Positions 51,931-60,662 of a stretch of DNA of 64,000 nucleotides are shown piece by piece. Under the pieces are notes generated by a model. It was not told the origin of the DNA, did not search any database, and worked only from the letters and a program-made list of their open reading frames with translations. Source of the DNA: Rhodoferax lithotrophicus (lineage in GTDB: Bacteria > Pseudomonadota > Gammaproteobacteria > Burkholderiales > Burkholderiaceae_C); NCBI RefSeq assembly GCF_019973615.1, contig NZ_AP024238.1:4237989-4301988 (forward strand), read 5' to 3'. Numbering within the stretch: position 1 is the first letter of the stretch; every line of letters begins with the position of its first letter. Both the position numbers and the translations under genes were made by a program.

Positions 51931-52874
51931 TAAAAAATGAAAAGGTGGCGGTGCTCATGGGTGGTGCCTCCGCCGAGCGCGAGGTGTCCCTCATGTCAGG
52001 CAGCGGGGTGCTGCAGGCGCTGCAAAGTCTGGGCGTGAATGCCCAGGCATTTGACCCGTCTGAACGCGACATGGGCGCACTCAAACAAGAGGGCTTTACC
52101 CGTTGTTTCATTGCCCTGCACGGCCGCTTTGGCGAAGACGGCACGGTGCAAGGTGCGCTGGAGTTGCTGCGTATTCCCTACACCGGACCGGGCGTGATGG
52201 CCTCCAGCATTGCCATTGACAAGCTGATGACCAAACACATCTGGCTGGCTGATGGCCTGCCAACCCCGGCATGGAAAAAGGTGGACAGCGTGGCCGCGAC
52301 ACGCGTTGCCTTTGCCGAGCTGGCCGCAGCCGGTCAACCCATGATCGTCAAACCGGCGCGCGAAGGCTCCACCATTGGGCTGACCAAAGTGACATCCCTG
52401 GAGCAGTGTGACGCGGCCTTTGCCCTGGCTGCCGGCACACATGACGAAGTGTTGTGTGAGCAATTCATCGCTGGCGACGAGGTCACCGTCCCCGTATTGG
52501 GAACCGGGGCACAAGCCCGCGCGCTGCCGGTGATCCGCATCCAGGCCCCGGATGGCAATTACGACTACCAGGCCAAATATTTCACCAACGACACCCGTTA
52601 CCTGGTGCCTTGCGGCCTCCCCGAAGGGGAAGAAGCACACATCCAGCAACTGGTGCTGCAAGCCTTCAAAAGCCTGGGCTGTCGCGGCTGGGCCCGCGCT
52701 GACGTGATGATTGATGCCACCACCCGCCAACCTTATCTGCTGGAAATCAACACCAGCCCGGGCATGACCAGTCACTCGCTGGTGCCCATGTCCGCCAAAG
52801 CGGCCGGCATCAGCTACCCTGAACTGTGCCTGCAGGTGCTGACACTGGCCAGTCTGGACTACACCGCCGAATGA
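51915..52874 (+). CDS. ddlB: D-alanine:D-alanine ligase
   Basis: ATP-grasp ligase making D-Ala-D-Ala. VAVLMGGASAEREVSLMSG and LHGRFGEDGTVQGALELL form the N-terminal domain, PMIVKPAREGSTIGLTKV the ATP site and LLEINTSPGMTSHSLVP the metal site. The ATG in ATGA overlapping the murC stop gives 319 aa. Overlaps ftsQ by 4 bases. Confidence 0.95.
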   Translation: MSQFNLKNEKVAVLMGGASAEREVSLMSGSGVLQALQSLGVNAQAFDPSERDMGALKQEGFTRCFIALHGRFGEDGTVQGALELLRIPYTGPGVMASSIAIDKLMTKHIWLADGLPTPAWKKVDSVAATRVAFAELAAAGQPMIVKPAREGSTIGLTKVTSLEQCDAAFALAAGTHDEVLCEQFIAGDEVTVPVLGTGAQARALPVIRIQAPDGNYDYQAKYFTNDTRYLVPCGLPEGEEAHIQQLVLQAFKSLGCRGWARADVMIDATTRQPYLLEINTSPGMTSHSLVPMSAKAAGISYPELCLQVLTLASLDYTAE

Positions 52875-53659
52875 ACACCGTCAAGTCATTACCGCTGGAC
52901 ATCAAGCTCATGAACAGGGTAGCCTCCGCCCTGTTTGGGCTGCTGGCGCTGATGCTCGTCGGTGTGGTCCTGGCCTGGGTCATGCGCCTGCCCATGTTCA
53001 ACATCCGCGGGGTAAGTGTGGTGGGGGATGTGGTGCATTACAACGCCCTCACCCTCAAAGCCAATGTAATTCCGCGCCTGCATGGTACTTTTTTCACGCT
53101 CGACGTGGAGGCTGCACGCCAAGTATTTGAAGACATGCCATGGGTGCGTCAGGCCGTGGTGCGCCGGGACTTCCCCAACCGTCTCCTGGTGCAATTGCAG
53201 GAGCACCAGGCCGTGGCCTATTGGGGCGCAGAAGGTGATTCACGCCTGGTCAACAGTTATGGCGAGGTGTTTGATGCCAATCTGGGCGAGCTGGAAAAAG
53301 ACGACTTGCCGCGCCTGAACGGCCCAGAGGGCCAAAGTGCACAAGTGCTGGCCATGCACCGCACATTACAACCGCTGCTAACCCCGATGGATCTGACACT
53401 CGACCAGCTTGAAGAAACCCCCCGCGGCGGCTGGCGTGCGCAACTTGACACCGGGACCGTGCTGGAGTTGGGCAGTGGCAGCACACCTGAGCTGGTGGCC
53501 CGCATCGAACGCTTTCTGAAAACGGTGACACAGGCGACTTCCCGCTACAACCGCACCGTGGAACAACTGGCTTCAGCCGATTTACGGCATACGGATGGGT
53601 ACGCCATCCGGCTCAACGGCGTAAGCACGCTTGACGGTAACGACATCAAAAAACGGTAA
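52871..53659 (+). CDS. ftsQ: Cell division protein FtsQ
   Basis: Bitopic divisome protein of 262 aa. A transmembrane helix (FGLLALMLVGVVLAWVM) is followed by a POTRA domain (FNIRGVSVVGDVVHYNALTL to QAVVRRDFPNRLLVQLQEHQ). It links FtsL/FtsB to FtsA and FtsZ. ATG in ATGA overlapping ddlB. Confidence 0.93.
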   Translation: MNTVKSLPLDIKLMNRVASALFGLLALMLVGVVLAWVMRLPMFNIRGVSVVGDVVHYNALTLKANVIPRLHGTFFTLDVEAARQVFEDMPWVRQAVVRRDFPNRLLVQLQEHQAVAYWGAEGDSRLVNSYGEVFDANLGELEKDDLPRLNGPEGQSAQVLAMHRTLQPLLTPMDLTLDQLEETPRGGWRAQLDTGTVLELGSGSTPELVARIERFLKTVTQATSRYNRTVEQLASADLRHTDGYAIRLNGVSTLDGNDIKKR

Positions 53660-53680
53660 TGCAAAGCAACAGGTGACGTA

Positions 53681-54910
53681 ATGGCAAAAGAATACAAAGA
53701 TTTGATCGTCGGGCTGGACATCGGCACTGCCAAGGTCATGGTGGTGGTGGCCGAAGTGATGGCTGACGGTAACCTCAAGCTGGCGGGTTTGGGCGTAGCC
53801 CCCAGCAACGGCTTGAAGCGCGGCGTGGTGGTCAACATCGATGCCACGGTGCAAAGCATTCAGCAGGCCCTGAAAGAGGCCGAGCTGATGGCCGACTGCA
53901 AGATCACCCGCGTCTACACCGGCATCACCGGCAGCCATATCCGCGGCATCAACTCCCACGGCATGGTGGCCATCAAAGACCGCGAGGTCACCGCGGCCGA
54001 TGTGGCCCGCGTGGTGGAAACCGCCAAGGCCATCAACATCTCAACCGACCAGCGCCTGCTGCTGGTGGAGCCGCAAGAGTTCATCATTGACGGGCAAGAC
54101 GTGAAGGAACCCATCGGCATGAGCGGCATCCGTCTGGAGGCCAAGGTGCACATCGTCACCGGGGCACAAAGCGCGGCAGAGAACATCATCAAATGTGTGC
54201 GCCGCTGTGGTCTGGAGGTGGAGCAGCTGATGCTCAACCCGCTGGCCAGCAGCCTGTCGGTGCTGACCGAAGACGAACGCGAACTGGGTGTGGCGCTGGT
54301 GGACATTGGCGCGGGCACGACCGACCTGGCGATCTTCACCGGCGGGGCGATTCGCCACACCGCCGTGATTCCGATTGCCGGGGATTTGATCACGAGCGAC
54401 ATTGCCATGGCCTTGCGCACGCCGACCAAGGACGCGGAGGAAATCAAGGTCGAAAACGGCTACGCCAAGCAGTTGCTGGCCGACCCCGAGGCCCAGGTGG
54501 AAGTGCCCGGCCTGGGGGATCGTGGCCCGCGCATGCTCAGCCGCCAGGCGCTGGCCGGTGTGATTGAGCCCAGGGTGGAGGAAATTTTCAGCCTGGTGCA
54601 CCAGGTGATGCGCGAGTCGGGCTTTGAAGAAATGCTCTCCAGCGGCATTGTGCTGACCGGTGGCAGCTGCATCATGCCCGGCATGGTGGAGCTGGGTGAA
54701 GACATTTTCCTGAAACCGGTGCGCCGGGGGATTCCCAAATACCGTGGCGCATTGTCCGACATGGTGGCCCAGCCGCGGGCGGCCACCGTGATGGGCTTGC
54801 TGGAAGAAGCCCGCATGGCCCGTTTGCGTGGTTTCAAGGTATCACAGAAAAACGGTTCCATGAAGACCGCGTTTGGTTCCATCAAAGACTGGATTGTGGG
54901 GAATTTTTAA
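53681..54910 (+). CDS. ftsA: Cell division protein FtsA
   Basis: Actin-like protein that tethers FtsZ to the membrane. IVGLDIGTAKVMVVVAEV is phosphate-1, LVDIGAGTTDLAIFTGG phosphate-2 and IVLTGGSCIMPGMVEL the adenosine motif; the C-terminal amphipathic helix FGSIKDWIVGNF is the membrane anchor. 409 aa, normal. Starts 21 bp after ftsQ. Confidence 0.96.
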   Translation: MAKEYKDLIVGLDIGTAKVMVVVAEVMADGNLKLAGLGVAPSNGLKRGVVVNIDATVQSIQQALKEAELMADCKITRVYTGITGSHIRGINSHGMVAIKDREVTAADVARVVETAKAINISTDQRLLLVEPQEFIIDGQDVKEPIGMSGIRLEAKVHIVTGAQSAAENIIKCVRRCGLEVEQLMLNPLASSLSVLTEDERELGVALVDIGAGTTDLAIFTGGAIRHTAVIPIAGDLITSDIAMALRTPTKDAEEIKVENGYAKQLLADPEAQVEVPGLGDRGPRMLSRQALAGVIEPRVEEIFSLVHQVMRESGFEEMLSSGIVLTGGSCIMPGMVELGEDIFLKPVRRGIPKYRGALSDMVAQPRAATVMGLLEEARMARLRGFKVSQKNGSMKTAFGSIKDWIVGNF

Positions 54911-54995
54911 CATGAAGTACCCACTTTGGCTCACCCGTGCCGGCCCACCCGAACGATGGCAATGCATGCATTCACCACCTGATCCGGTTTCTGTT

Positions 54996-55025
54996 TTGAC
55001 AAAGCCACATTGTTTTGATTTATTT
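54996..55025 (+). promoter_or_regulatory. Possible ftsZ promoter
   Basis: A perfect TTGACA -35 hexamer at 54996 in the 143-bp ftsA-ftsZ gap. The matching -10 region (TTTATT at 17-bp spacing, or TATTTT at 19) is weak. ftsZ commonly has extra promoters near here. Confidence 0.35.
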
Positions 55026-55053
55026 TTTGCAAATACACCCCTAGGAGCACAGT

Positions 55054-56313
55054 ATGTCCATTGAACTCATTGATGAAGAAGCCTTCAACCAAGGCACACA
55101 AATTAAGGTTATCGGCGTGGGTGGCGGCGGTGGCAATGCCGTAGGGCACATGATTGCCAGCGCCGTTCAAGGCGTGGAATTCATTTGCGCCAACACCGAC
55201 TCTCAAACCCTGAGCAAAAGTGATGCACATCGCATCATCCAACTTGGAACCACCGGTCTGGGTGCTGGCGGCAAGCCCGAGAGAGCCCGCGAAGCGGCCG
55301 AATTAGCACTGGACGATATTCGTTCCGCAATTTCCGGGGCGCATATGCTGTTCATTACGGCAGGCATGGGTGGCGGCACCGGTACGGGAGCTGCCCCGGT
55401 GATTGCCCGCATCGCACGTGAGATGGGCATCCTGACGGTGGGTGTTGTCACCAAACCGTTTGAATTTGAAGGCAAACGCCGCATGGACAACGCCGATGGC
55501 GGCTTGGCCGAGCTGGAAGCCAATGTGGATTCACTGATCGTGGTGCTGAACGAAAAGCTGCTTGAAGTGCTGGGCGACGATGCCACGCAAGACGAAGCCT
55601 TTGCCCATGCCAATGACGTGCTGAAAAACGCCGTGGGTGGCATTGCCGAAATCATCAATGTGCCAGGACATGTGAACGTTGACTTTGAAGACGTGCGCAC
55701 CGTCATGGGTGAGCCTGGCAAAGCCATGATGGGCACAGCGCTGTCCTCCGGCCCGGATCGTGCCCGCATTGCTGCCGAACAAGCTGTGGCTTGCCCACTG
55801 CTTGAAGGTATTGACTTGTCTGGAGCCAAAGGCGTGCTGGTACTGATCAGCGCGGCCAAGGGCTCACTGAAGTTGAGCGAGTCCAAGCTGGCCATGAACA
55901 CCATACGCGCCTACGCATCACCTGACGCGCACGTGATTTACGGCACCGCCTATGACGATGCTTTGGGCGACCAGATTCGCGTGACGGTGGTCGCAACCGG
56001 TCTGAGCCGCAGTCGCCCCAAACTGCAGGTGATGCCCAACAGCCTGCCCCAGACGGTGGTGTTGCGCACCGGTACGGACAACGTGCCTTTTAGTGTGCCT
56101 ACGCTGGACAACCCGGCAAGTGTCAGCTCAGGCAGCAGTGTGGGCGGTGGCAATACCCCAGGCCGCACTCAGCCTGACTATGGCTCCATGAGCACCCCCA
56201 GCGTCTGGCGCACGCGTGACCGTACTTCTGCCGCCGCCAAGGTCGACGCGCTTTCCAGCGGTGGCATGGATGATTTTGAAATCCCGGCATTTTTGCGCAA
56301 GCAGGCTGATTGA
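55054..56313 (+). CDS. ftsZ: Cell division GTPase FtsZ
   Basis: Tubulin homologue that builds the Z ring. The GTP signature GGGTGTGA is at 106-113, and NADGGLAELEANVDSLIVVLN and the T7-loop region VNVDFEDVRTVM are present. After a variable Ser/Gly/Pro linker the conserved tail DDFEIPAFLRKQAD provides the FtsA/ZipA binding site. AGGAGC lies about 6 bases before the ATG. 419 aa. lpxC, often next in line, is not present here. Confidence 0.97.
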   Translation: MSIELIDEEAFNQGTQIKVIGVGGGGGNAVGHMIASAVQGVEFICANTDSQTLSKSDAHRIIQLGTTGLGAGGKPERAREAAELALDDIRSAISGAHMLFITAGMGGGTGTGAAPVIARIAREMGILTVGVVTKPFEFEGKRRMDNADGGLAELEANVDSLIVVLNEKLLEVLGDDATQDEAFAHANDVLKNAVGGIAEIINVPGHVNVDFEDVRTVMGEPGKAMMGTALSSGPDRARIAAEQAVACPLLEGIDLSGAKGVLVLISAAKGSLKLSESKLAMNTIRAYASPDAHVIYGTAYDDALGDQIRVTVVATGLSRSRPKLQVMPNSLPQTVVLRTGTDNVPFSVPTLDNPASVSSGSSVGGGNTPGRTQPDYGSMSTPSVWRTRDRTSAAAKVDALSSGGMDDFEIPAFLRKQAD

Positions 56314-56348
56314 GAACACTCGCCCACCCTGCCCGTTGAGCGGACTTT

Positions 56349-56385
56349 ACCCAGGGCAGGCCCTCCCTCGATGGGAGCCCTGGGT
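56349..56385 (+). terminator. Hairpin after ftsZ
   Basis: ACCCAGGG and CCCTGGGT form an 8-bp outer stem with an inner TCCC/GGGA pairing. No T-run, so the termination role is uncertain. Confidence 0.4.
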
Positions 56386-56405
56386 CAACCAGATCAGGAT
56401 ATAGA

Positions 56406-57374
56406 TCAGTGGTGTTGGGCCAACAAATAATCCCACAGTGCCTGAGCATCACGTTTGGGCACCTCACCCAAACCACGCCCTCCCAAGTTGGCTGGTTTGA
56501 ATGTTTCGCGGTGTGAAGGCCGCTCACGGTAGGCCCTCACCTCCATGGTGATGTGCATGTCTTTCAGGTCTGGTGGTGCGGCACTGACCAGTTTTTGGGC
56601 ACGCAATTCTTTCTGTACCGCACTGGTCGGTAAAAATGCGATGCCATGCCCTTCCAGCGCCATGGCCTTGAGACCCTCGGCCATATCGGTTTCATAAACA
56701 CGATCAAAGTGGATGGGGGCGCTGCAGCGCTTGAGGATCAACTCCACCATTTGTCCCAGGTAGGCGCCCTGTGCATAGCCCAGATAAGGCAAAGGTTTGG
56801 TGGGCTTGCCAGGCAGCTCATACAACGGGTGGCCGTGGGCATCGGGCTTCACATAAGGAGCCACCAATTCCTCCCCAAGGCTCACCATTTCATAACGCTC
56901 GGTATCCAGTTGGTAAGGCTGAGAAGGGTGATGGTAAGCAATGAGCAAATCACAACTCCCCTCCACCAGCCGCATCACCGCGTCGTGCACATTCAGGGCA
57001 ATCAAACGACTTTTGATCGGGCCAAAGCTGTCGCGCAGCCTCGACACCCAGGCCGGAAAAAAGGTAAAGGCCAGTGTGTGCGGCACGGCAAACTCAATCA
57101 CGTCTTGCGCTGCTGTGGCATGACCGCGCAGCATGGCACGGGTGGTTTGCAAGGCCTGCAGCACCTCCAGCGCCTGCGCATACAGCGTCTCGCCTGCCGG
57201 GGTCAGGCGCGTGGGGTAACTGCTGCGGTCGACCAAATCAGAGCCCGCCCAAGCTTCCAGGGACTGAATACGCCGAGAAAACGCAGGCTGCGTCACATGG
57301 CGCAGTTGCGCCGAACGGCTGAAACTGCGGGTTTCAGCCAGACTGACAAAATCTTCAAGCCATTTGGTTTCCAT
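56406..57374 (-). CDS. LysR-family regulator, HypT (YjiE)-like
   Basis: A 322-residue LysR protein. METKWLEDFVSLAETRSFSR and VTQPAFSRRIQSLEAWAG match the N-terminus of HypT, the hypochlorite-responsive regulator, more than typical LysR proteins; the effector domain has TLAFTFFPAWVSRL and GYAQGAYLGQMVELIL. The ATG at METKWLED is used, since upstream residues do not fit. It faces ftsZ and diverges from the O-oligosaccharyltransferase gene. Its target is unknown; whether it has HypT's methionine switch cannot be judged here. Confidence 0.82.
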   Translation of the reverse strand: METKWLEDFVSLAETRSFSRSAQLRHVTQPAFSRRIQSLEAWAGSDLVDRSSYPTRLTPAGETLYAQALEVLQALQTTRAMLRGHATAAQDVIEFAVPHTLAFTFFPAWVSRLRDSFGPIKSRLIALNVHDAVMRLVEGSCDLLIAYHHPSQPYQLDTERYEMVSLGEELVAPYVKPDAHGHPLYELPGKPTKPLPYLGYAQGAYLGQMVELILKRCSAPIHFDRVYETDMAEGLKAMALEGHGIAFLPTSAVQKELRAQKLVSAAPPDLKDMHITMEVRAYRERPSHRETFKPANLGGRGLGEVPKRDAQALWDYLLAQHH

Positions 57375-57510
57375 GAGCTTTCCACATTCAGGATCAATTC
57401 GGGTGAAAGACACACCCACCAACTTCTCAGCGCCGGGCGCACACGTTGGGCAGCGACGGCAAAGTGGCAATCATATGCGGGCAGCCCAGGTGGTGCCTGC
57501 GGCTTGAAAT

Positions 57511-57566
57511 GCTCTATTTTTGAGAGCTGCTTACGCAACAGACGCAAGCGCTGAAGGCTTATTTCT
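57511..57566 (+). repeat. AT-rich dispersed repeat, copy 14 (intergenic)
   Basis: GCTCTATTTTTGAGAGCTGC, then TTACGCA, then GCAAGCGCTGAAGGCTTATT. Full-length copy about 90 bp upstream of the O-oligosaccharyltransferase start. Confidence 0.7.
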
Positions 57567-57657
57567 TGGTGGCGCGTATCTCCCCAGGTTTGACCATGGC
57601 CGCAGCCAGCGATTGATAGCTACTCCAGGCGACCTCCGGGCTGCGATACTTTGCCTC

Positions 57658-59436
57658 ATGTTTTTGAAATACCTCCCCTTCCCTTCCGCGCACAAGACCT
57701 CATCACCGCCCACAGAAGCACTGATCTTGCCACTGGTTTTGGCCGCCCCCATGCTGGTGGCATTCAACACCCAGCCGTCCACAACCTTGGTCAACCAATT
57801 GCTGGCCACTGCGGGATGGGGGGCTGTGTGTATGCTCAAAGGCGCAGCCCCCGCCCCCGCCTTGAGTGTTCGCCCCTCTGCTGCGCTGCTGAGCGCACTG
57901 GCAGTGTTGATGGCGGCAGTGCTTCTATCCTGGAGCCAAAACCTACCGGCCGGGCTGGCGTTCCAGACCTTGGGCAGCTTGGGTATTGCAGCATGTTTGG
58001 TCGCATTGGCATCCCAGCCTGTCTTGACGGCTCCCCCTTCAGGAGACCGGCGCACGTTCACCGATGCGGTGTTGGTCACCGCCGTGCTCAGTGCCGTGCT
58101 GGCGTGCATCCAGATTTTTGCACCCAACTGGGTCGACGGCACCTTCATCGCCCGCTCCGACATGCCTGGGCGGGCCGTGGCCAATTTGCGCCAACCCAAC
58201 CATTTGGCCAGCCTATTGCTGTGGGGTTTGGTCGCCTGGGTGCCGATGAGCCACACGGGACGCTGGTTCGGCAATCGCATGTACGGGGGAGTCTGCGCTG
58301 CTTTGGGCGTGTTGCTGGTCCTGGGTGTGGTGCTCACCGGCTCGCGCACTGGTGCGCTCGGTGTCGTGGCACTGGCTGGCTGGGGCTGGTTAGACCGGCG
58401 CTTGGCCAGCAAGACCAGGGTGAGCCTGCTGCTGGCCCCCTTGGTCTACTTGGCCTGCTGGGGATTGATGCTGTATTGGGCGCATCAGACAGGACAACTC
58501 TTTGGTGGTGAAGCCCGCGTCAGTGACGGCGGCGCAGAAGTATTGACCAGCACCCGCTACGGCATGTGGGAAAACGCACTGATGCTGATCCAGGCGAACC
58601 CTTGGCAGGGTGTGGGTTTCGGCAAGTTTGGCATGGCGTGGACACTCACCCCCTTTACCAACCGTTCGGGCGAACTTTTTGACCATGCCCACAACCTGCC
58701 CTTGCATCTGGCCGTTGAGCTGGGCCTGCCAGCCGCGATTCTGGTGATGGCGCTGCTGAGTTGGGCGTTGTGGCAAGCGGCGCGGCGTAGTTGGCTGGTG
58801 GCAGGTGAAGACGGTGTGGCCACCCGCGCTGTATTTGTCATGCTGCCCATCATCGGTTTGCACAGCCTGCTGGAGTACCCACTCTGGTACAACTACTTTC
58901 TTTTCCCCACAGCCTGGGCCTGGGGACTGAGCCTGCGCCAACCGCTGGATGTCGCCCAGTCTGCGCCTGAACAGGCACGCCCCAGAACCGGCGTTGTGGC
59001 TCTGGGCTTGGCAATGGTGGCTGGTTCGTTGTGGTTGCAGTGGGACTATCGAAACGTCGTGGCACTTTACCTCCCCAATGACAGCAAACTGACACAACCA
59101 CAGCGAATTACGCTGGGCCAAGCCAGCTTGGTTTTCAGCCACTTTGCAGACTATGCAGCGGTCACCACCACAGGGCAGTCTTCGCAGGCCATCGCCCCGT
59201 TCAAAACCGCGGCACTGGTGGTGCTAGATCCACCTTTGATGGAGGCCTGGGCCAAAGCCTTGAACGCGACCGGACAAACCGACCAGGCACGCTACCTTGC
59301 GGAGAGACTGCGCGAGTTTCACTCCCCGTATTCAAAGGAATTTTTTGCGCCCTGTGAGGTCACAACAATGGCCCAAAAACCCTTTCAATGCGAGCCCTCA
59401 CACCAAACACATCCATGGAAAGAGTTCTTGCGCTGA
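57658..59436 (+). CDS. PglL/Wzy_C-family O-oligosaccharyltransferase (O-antigen ligase type)
   Basis: Polytopic membrane enzyme of 592 aa with about ten or more hydrophobic segments. RQPNHLASLLLWGLVAW is the PglL-A region seen in pilin and general O-glycosylation ligases, and LFDHAHNLPLHLAVELGLPA is the Wzy_C periplasmic motif with the catalytic His; a soluble C-terminal tail follows (Wzy_C_2-like). The ATG at MFLKYLPFPS starts the protein; the longer frame reads through the AT-rich repeat. Being next to pilin genes, it probably transfers a lipid-linked glycan to type IV pilin, though WaaL-like ligation to LPS cannot be excluded. Confidence 0.82.
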   Translation: MFLKYLPFPSAHKTSSPPTEALILPLVLAAPMLVAFNTQPSTTLVNQLLATAGWGAVCMLKGAAPAPALSVRPSAALLSALAVLMAAVLLSWSQNLPAGLAFQTLGSLGIAACLVALASQPVLTAPPSGDRRTFTDAVLVTAVLSAVLACIQIFAPNWVDGTFIARSDMPGRAVANLRQPNHLASLLLWGLVAWVPMSHTGRWFGNRMYGGVCAALGVLLVLGVVLTGSRTGALGVVALAGWGWLDRRLASKTRVSLLLAPLVYLACWGLMLYWAHQTGQLFGGEARVSDGGAEVLTSTRYGMWENALMLIQANPWQGVGFGKFGMAWTLTPFTNRSGELFDHAHNLPLHLAVELGLPAAILVMALLSWALWQAARRSWLVAGEDGVATRAVFVMLPIIGLHSLLEYPLWYNYFLFPTAWAWGLSLRQPLDVAQSAPEQARPRTGVVALGLAMVAGSLWLQWDYRNVVALYLPNDSKLTQPQRITLGQASLVFSHFADYAAVTTTGQSSQAIAPFKTAALVVLDPPLMEAWAKALNATGQTDQARYLAERLREFHSPYSKEFFAPCEVTTMAQKPFQCEPSHQTHPWKEFLR

Positions 59437-59597
59437 AACGCAGGGCACAAATCCTGCACTTGCGGCAAATCCAGCCATAGCTCACCCGCAAACATGTCGT
59501 GAGGTTGTCCCCACGCTCTGGGCACATTGCGCAGCCGTGCTGCGCCAGCAAATAGCCCCCGAGCTTGCATATCATGCGCTGGAGCCAAAAAACAAAC

Positions 59598-59632
59598 AAT
59601 AAAAAGCCCCGCCATGTAACTGGCGGGGCTTG
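59598..59632 (-). terminator. Rho-independent terminator after first pilin gene
   Basis: On the minus strand AAGCCCCGCC and GGCGGGGCTT form a 10-bp stem with an 8-base loop, followed by TTTATT. It lies about 100 bp past the pilin stop. Confidence 0.88.
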
Positions 59633-59733
59633 AGAACTTTGAGTCAGGAATGAAGGAACTGATTTCAACCAACCCCGACTCTTATATCTCCGCAGATGGA
59701 TCGAATCTAAACCCGATCCAACTGCGCATCTCA

Positions 59734-60189
59734 CTATCGTGCAGATGAATTCATGAATTTACTTGGGATCGTATCTGTACCAGATACCTTTGTGCATGTG
59801 ATGTTGCCACCGGAATCTACCGCACAAGAAGCCGCATAAACGTAACTACCTACTTCCGCAGTACCTGTCATTGAAATAGTCACACTACTAGCCGTATTAC
59901 CCAAGGTCGCAGTAGCACCATACTTAGGTGTTGGTAATGCAGTACCAGCAAAACCGTATGCATTCAGTTCAGCGACAGTGTCGCATGAAGGACCACTCAT
60001 AGCTTTGTCATTCAAACAGGTTTTGATGGACGTTTTCAGACCTTCCAGATCACTCAGATTGCTGGCCCATTTGGCCTTGGTGGTGTAGTCCTGATAAGCA
60101 GGCAAAGCCACAGCCGCCAAGATACCAATGATGGCCACAACAATCATCAACTCGATCAGGGTAAAACCCTGTTGCATAGAACGCTTCAT
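59734..60189 (-). CDS. pilA: Type IV pilin, copy A
   Basis: Major-pilin-type protein of 151 aa. The short leader MKRSMQQG is cut before FTLIELMIVVAIIGILAA, with Glu at mature position 5. Four Cys (KTCLND, PSCDTV, ASCAVD, ITCTKV) can form two disulfides, including the C-terminal D-loop. It differs from copy B at only four residues (SGP/DGP, GTA/GSA, PSK/PAK, KFM/KFL). AGGAG lies before the ATG. No sigma-54 site was found directly upstream; instead a hairpin lies in the leader. Confidence 0.93.
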   Translation of the reverse strand: MKRSMQQGFTLIELMIVVAIIGILAAVALPAYQDYTTKAKWASNLSDLEGLKTSIKTCLNDKAMSGPSCDTVAELNAYGFAGTALPTPKYGATATLGNTASSVTISMTGTAEVGSYVYAASCAVDSGGNITCTKVSGTDTIPSKFMNSSAR

Positions 60190-60225
60190 GAACAACTCCT
60201 AAAGGTTAAAACAAACAAAACCGAC

Positions 60226-60262
60226 GAGTCACGAGGTGCATCCATGCAGAACCTCACGACTC
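60226..60262 (-). promoter_or_regulatory. Leader hairpin upstream of pilin copy A
   Basis: A 12-bp stem (GAGTCGTGAGGT with ACCTCGTGACTC on the minus strand). The two imperfect positions become G-U pairs only in minus-strand RNA, so the structure is best in the pilin transcript. A T-rich stretch follows (TTTTGTTTGTTTT), about 35 bp before the pilin ATG. It could act as a terminator/attenuator or stabilise the mRNA. Confidence 0.5.
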
Positions 60263-60274
60263 AAAAAAATTGAC

Positions 60275-60312
60275 CTTCAAGTGCCCTGCCTAGTCAAGCT
60301 AGGCACTTGAAG
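60275..60312 (-). terminator. Terminator-like hairpin between the pilin genes
   Basis: CTTCAAGTGCC and GGCACTTGAAG form an 11-bp stem with inner CTAG pairing; on the minus strand seven T follow after five bases. It would end read-through from pilin copy B. Confidence 0.55.
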
Positions 60313-60372
60313 ATCAACTTGTCATAGATCACGCAACCATACAAACCAAGCTACATTGTTGACCGTCTGGCA

Positions 60373-60585
60373 ATGTCAAAACACGGACTCCAAATCTTTT
60401 TAATGTACGCCTTCGCATCAAGCAATCTGAGATTTCGTACAACGACTCGACTCATGCAATACATCGAGCAATCGCTTAAAAACAAGTACATCCAGAAATT
60501 ACTTGCCCGCATGGGATGCAAAGTCCTTCAACTATCCACAAAAAAAGCCGCGGTATTTGGCTGGTGGAACTTGACGACTTTGTGA
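60373..60585 (+). CDS. Possible small protein between pilin genes
   Basis: A 70-codon frame opposite in direction to both pilins, reading MSKHGLQIFLMYAF with a basic middle (RFRTTTRLMQYIEQSLKNK). No family recognised and no ribosome binding site. Its stop lies directly before a plus-strand terminator, which is the main reason to list it; it could equally be an antisense RNA, or nothing. Confidence 0.3.
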   Translation: MSKHGLQIFLMYAFASSNLRFRTTTRLMQYIEQSLKNKYIQKLLARMGCKVLQLSTKKAAVFGWWNLTTL

Positions 60586-60613
60586 CTGGGTTGAACCAAA
60601 CCCAGCCTTTTTA
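60586..60613 (+). terminator. Plus-strand terminator between the pilin genes
   Basis: CTGGGTT and AACCCAG form a 7-bp stem with a 6-base loop, followed by CCTTTTTATTT. It is oriented against the pilin genes. Confidence 0.6.
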
Positions 60614-60662
60614 TTTCATTGCAGTGAACCGAGTGTGCACTCGATTCAACTGCGGTCTACCA

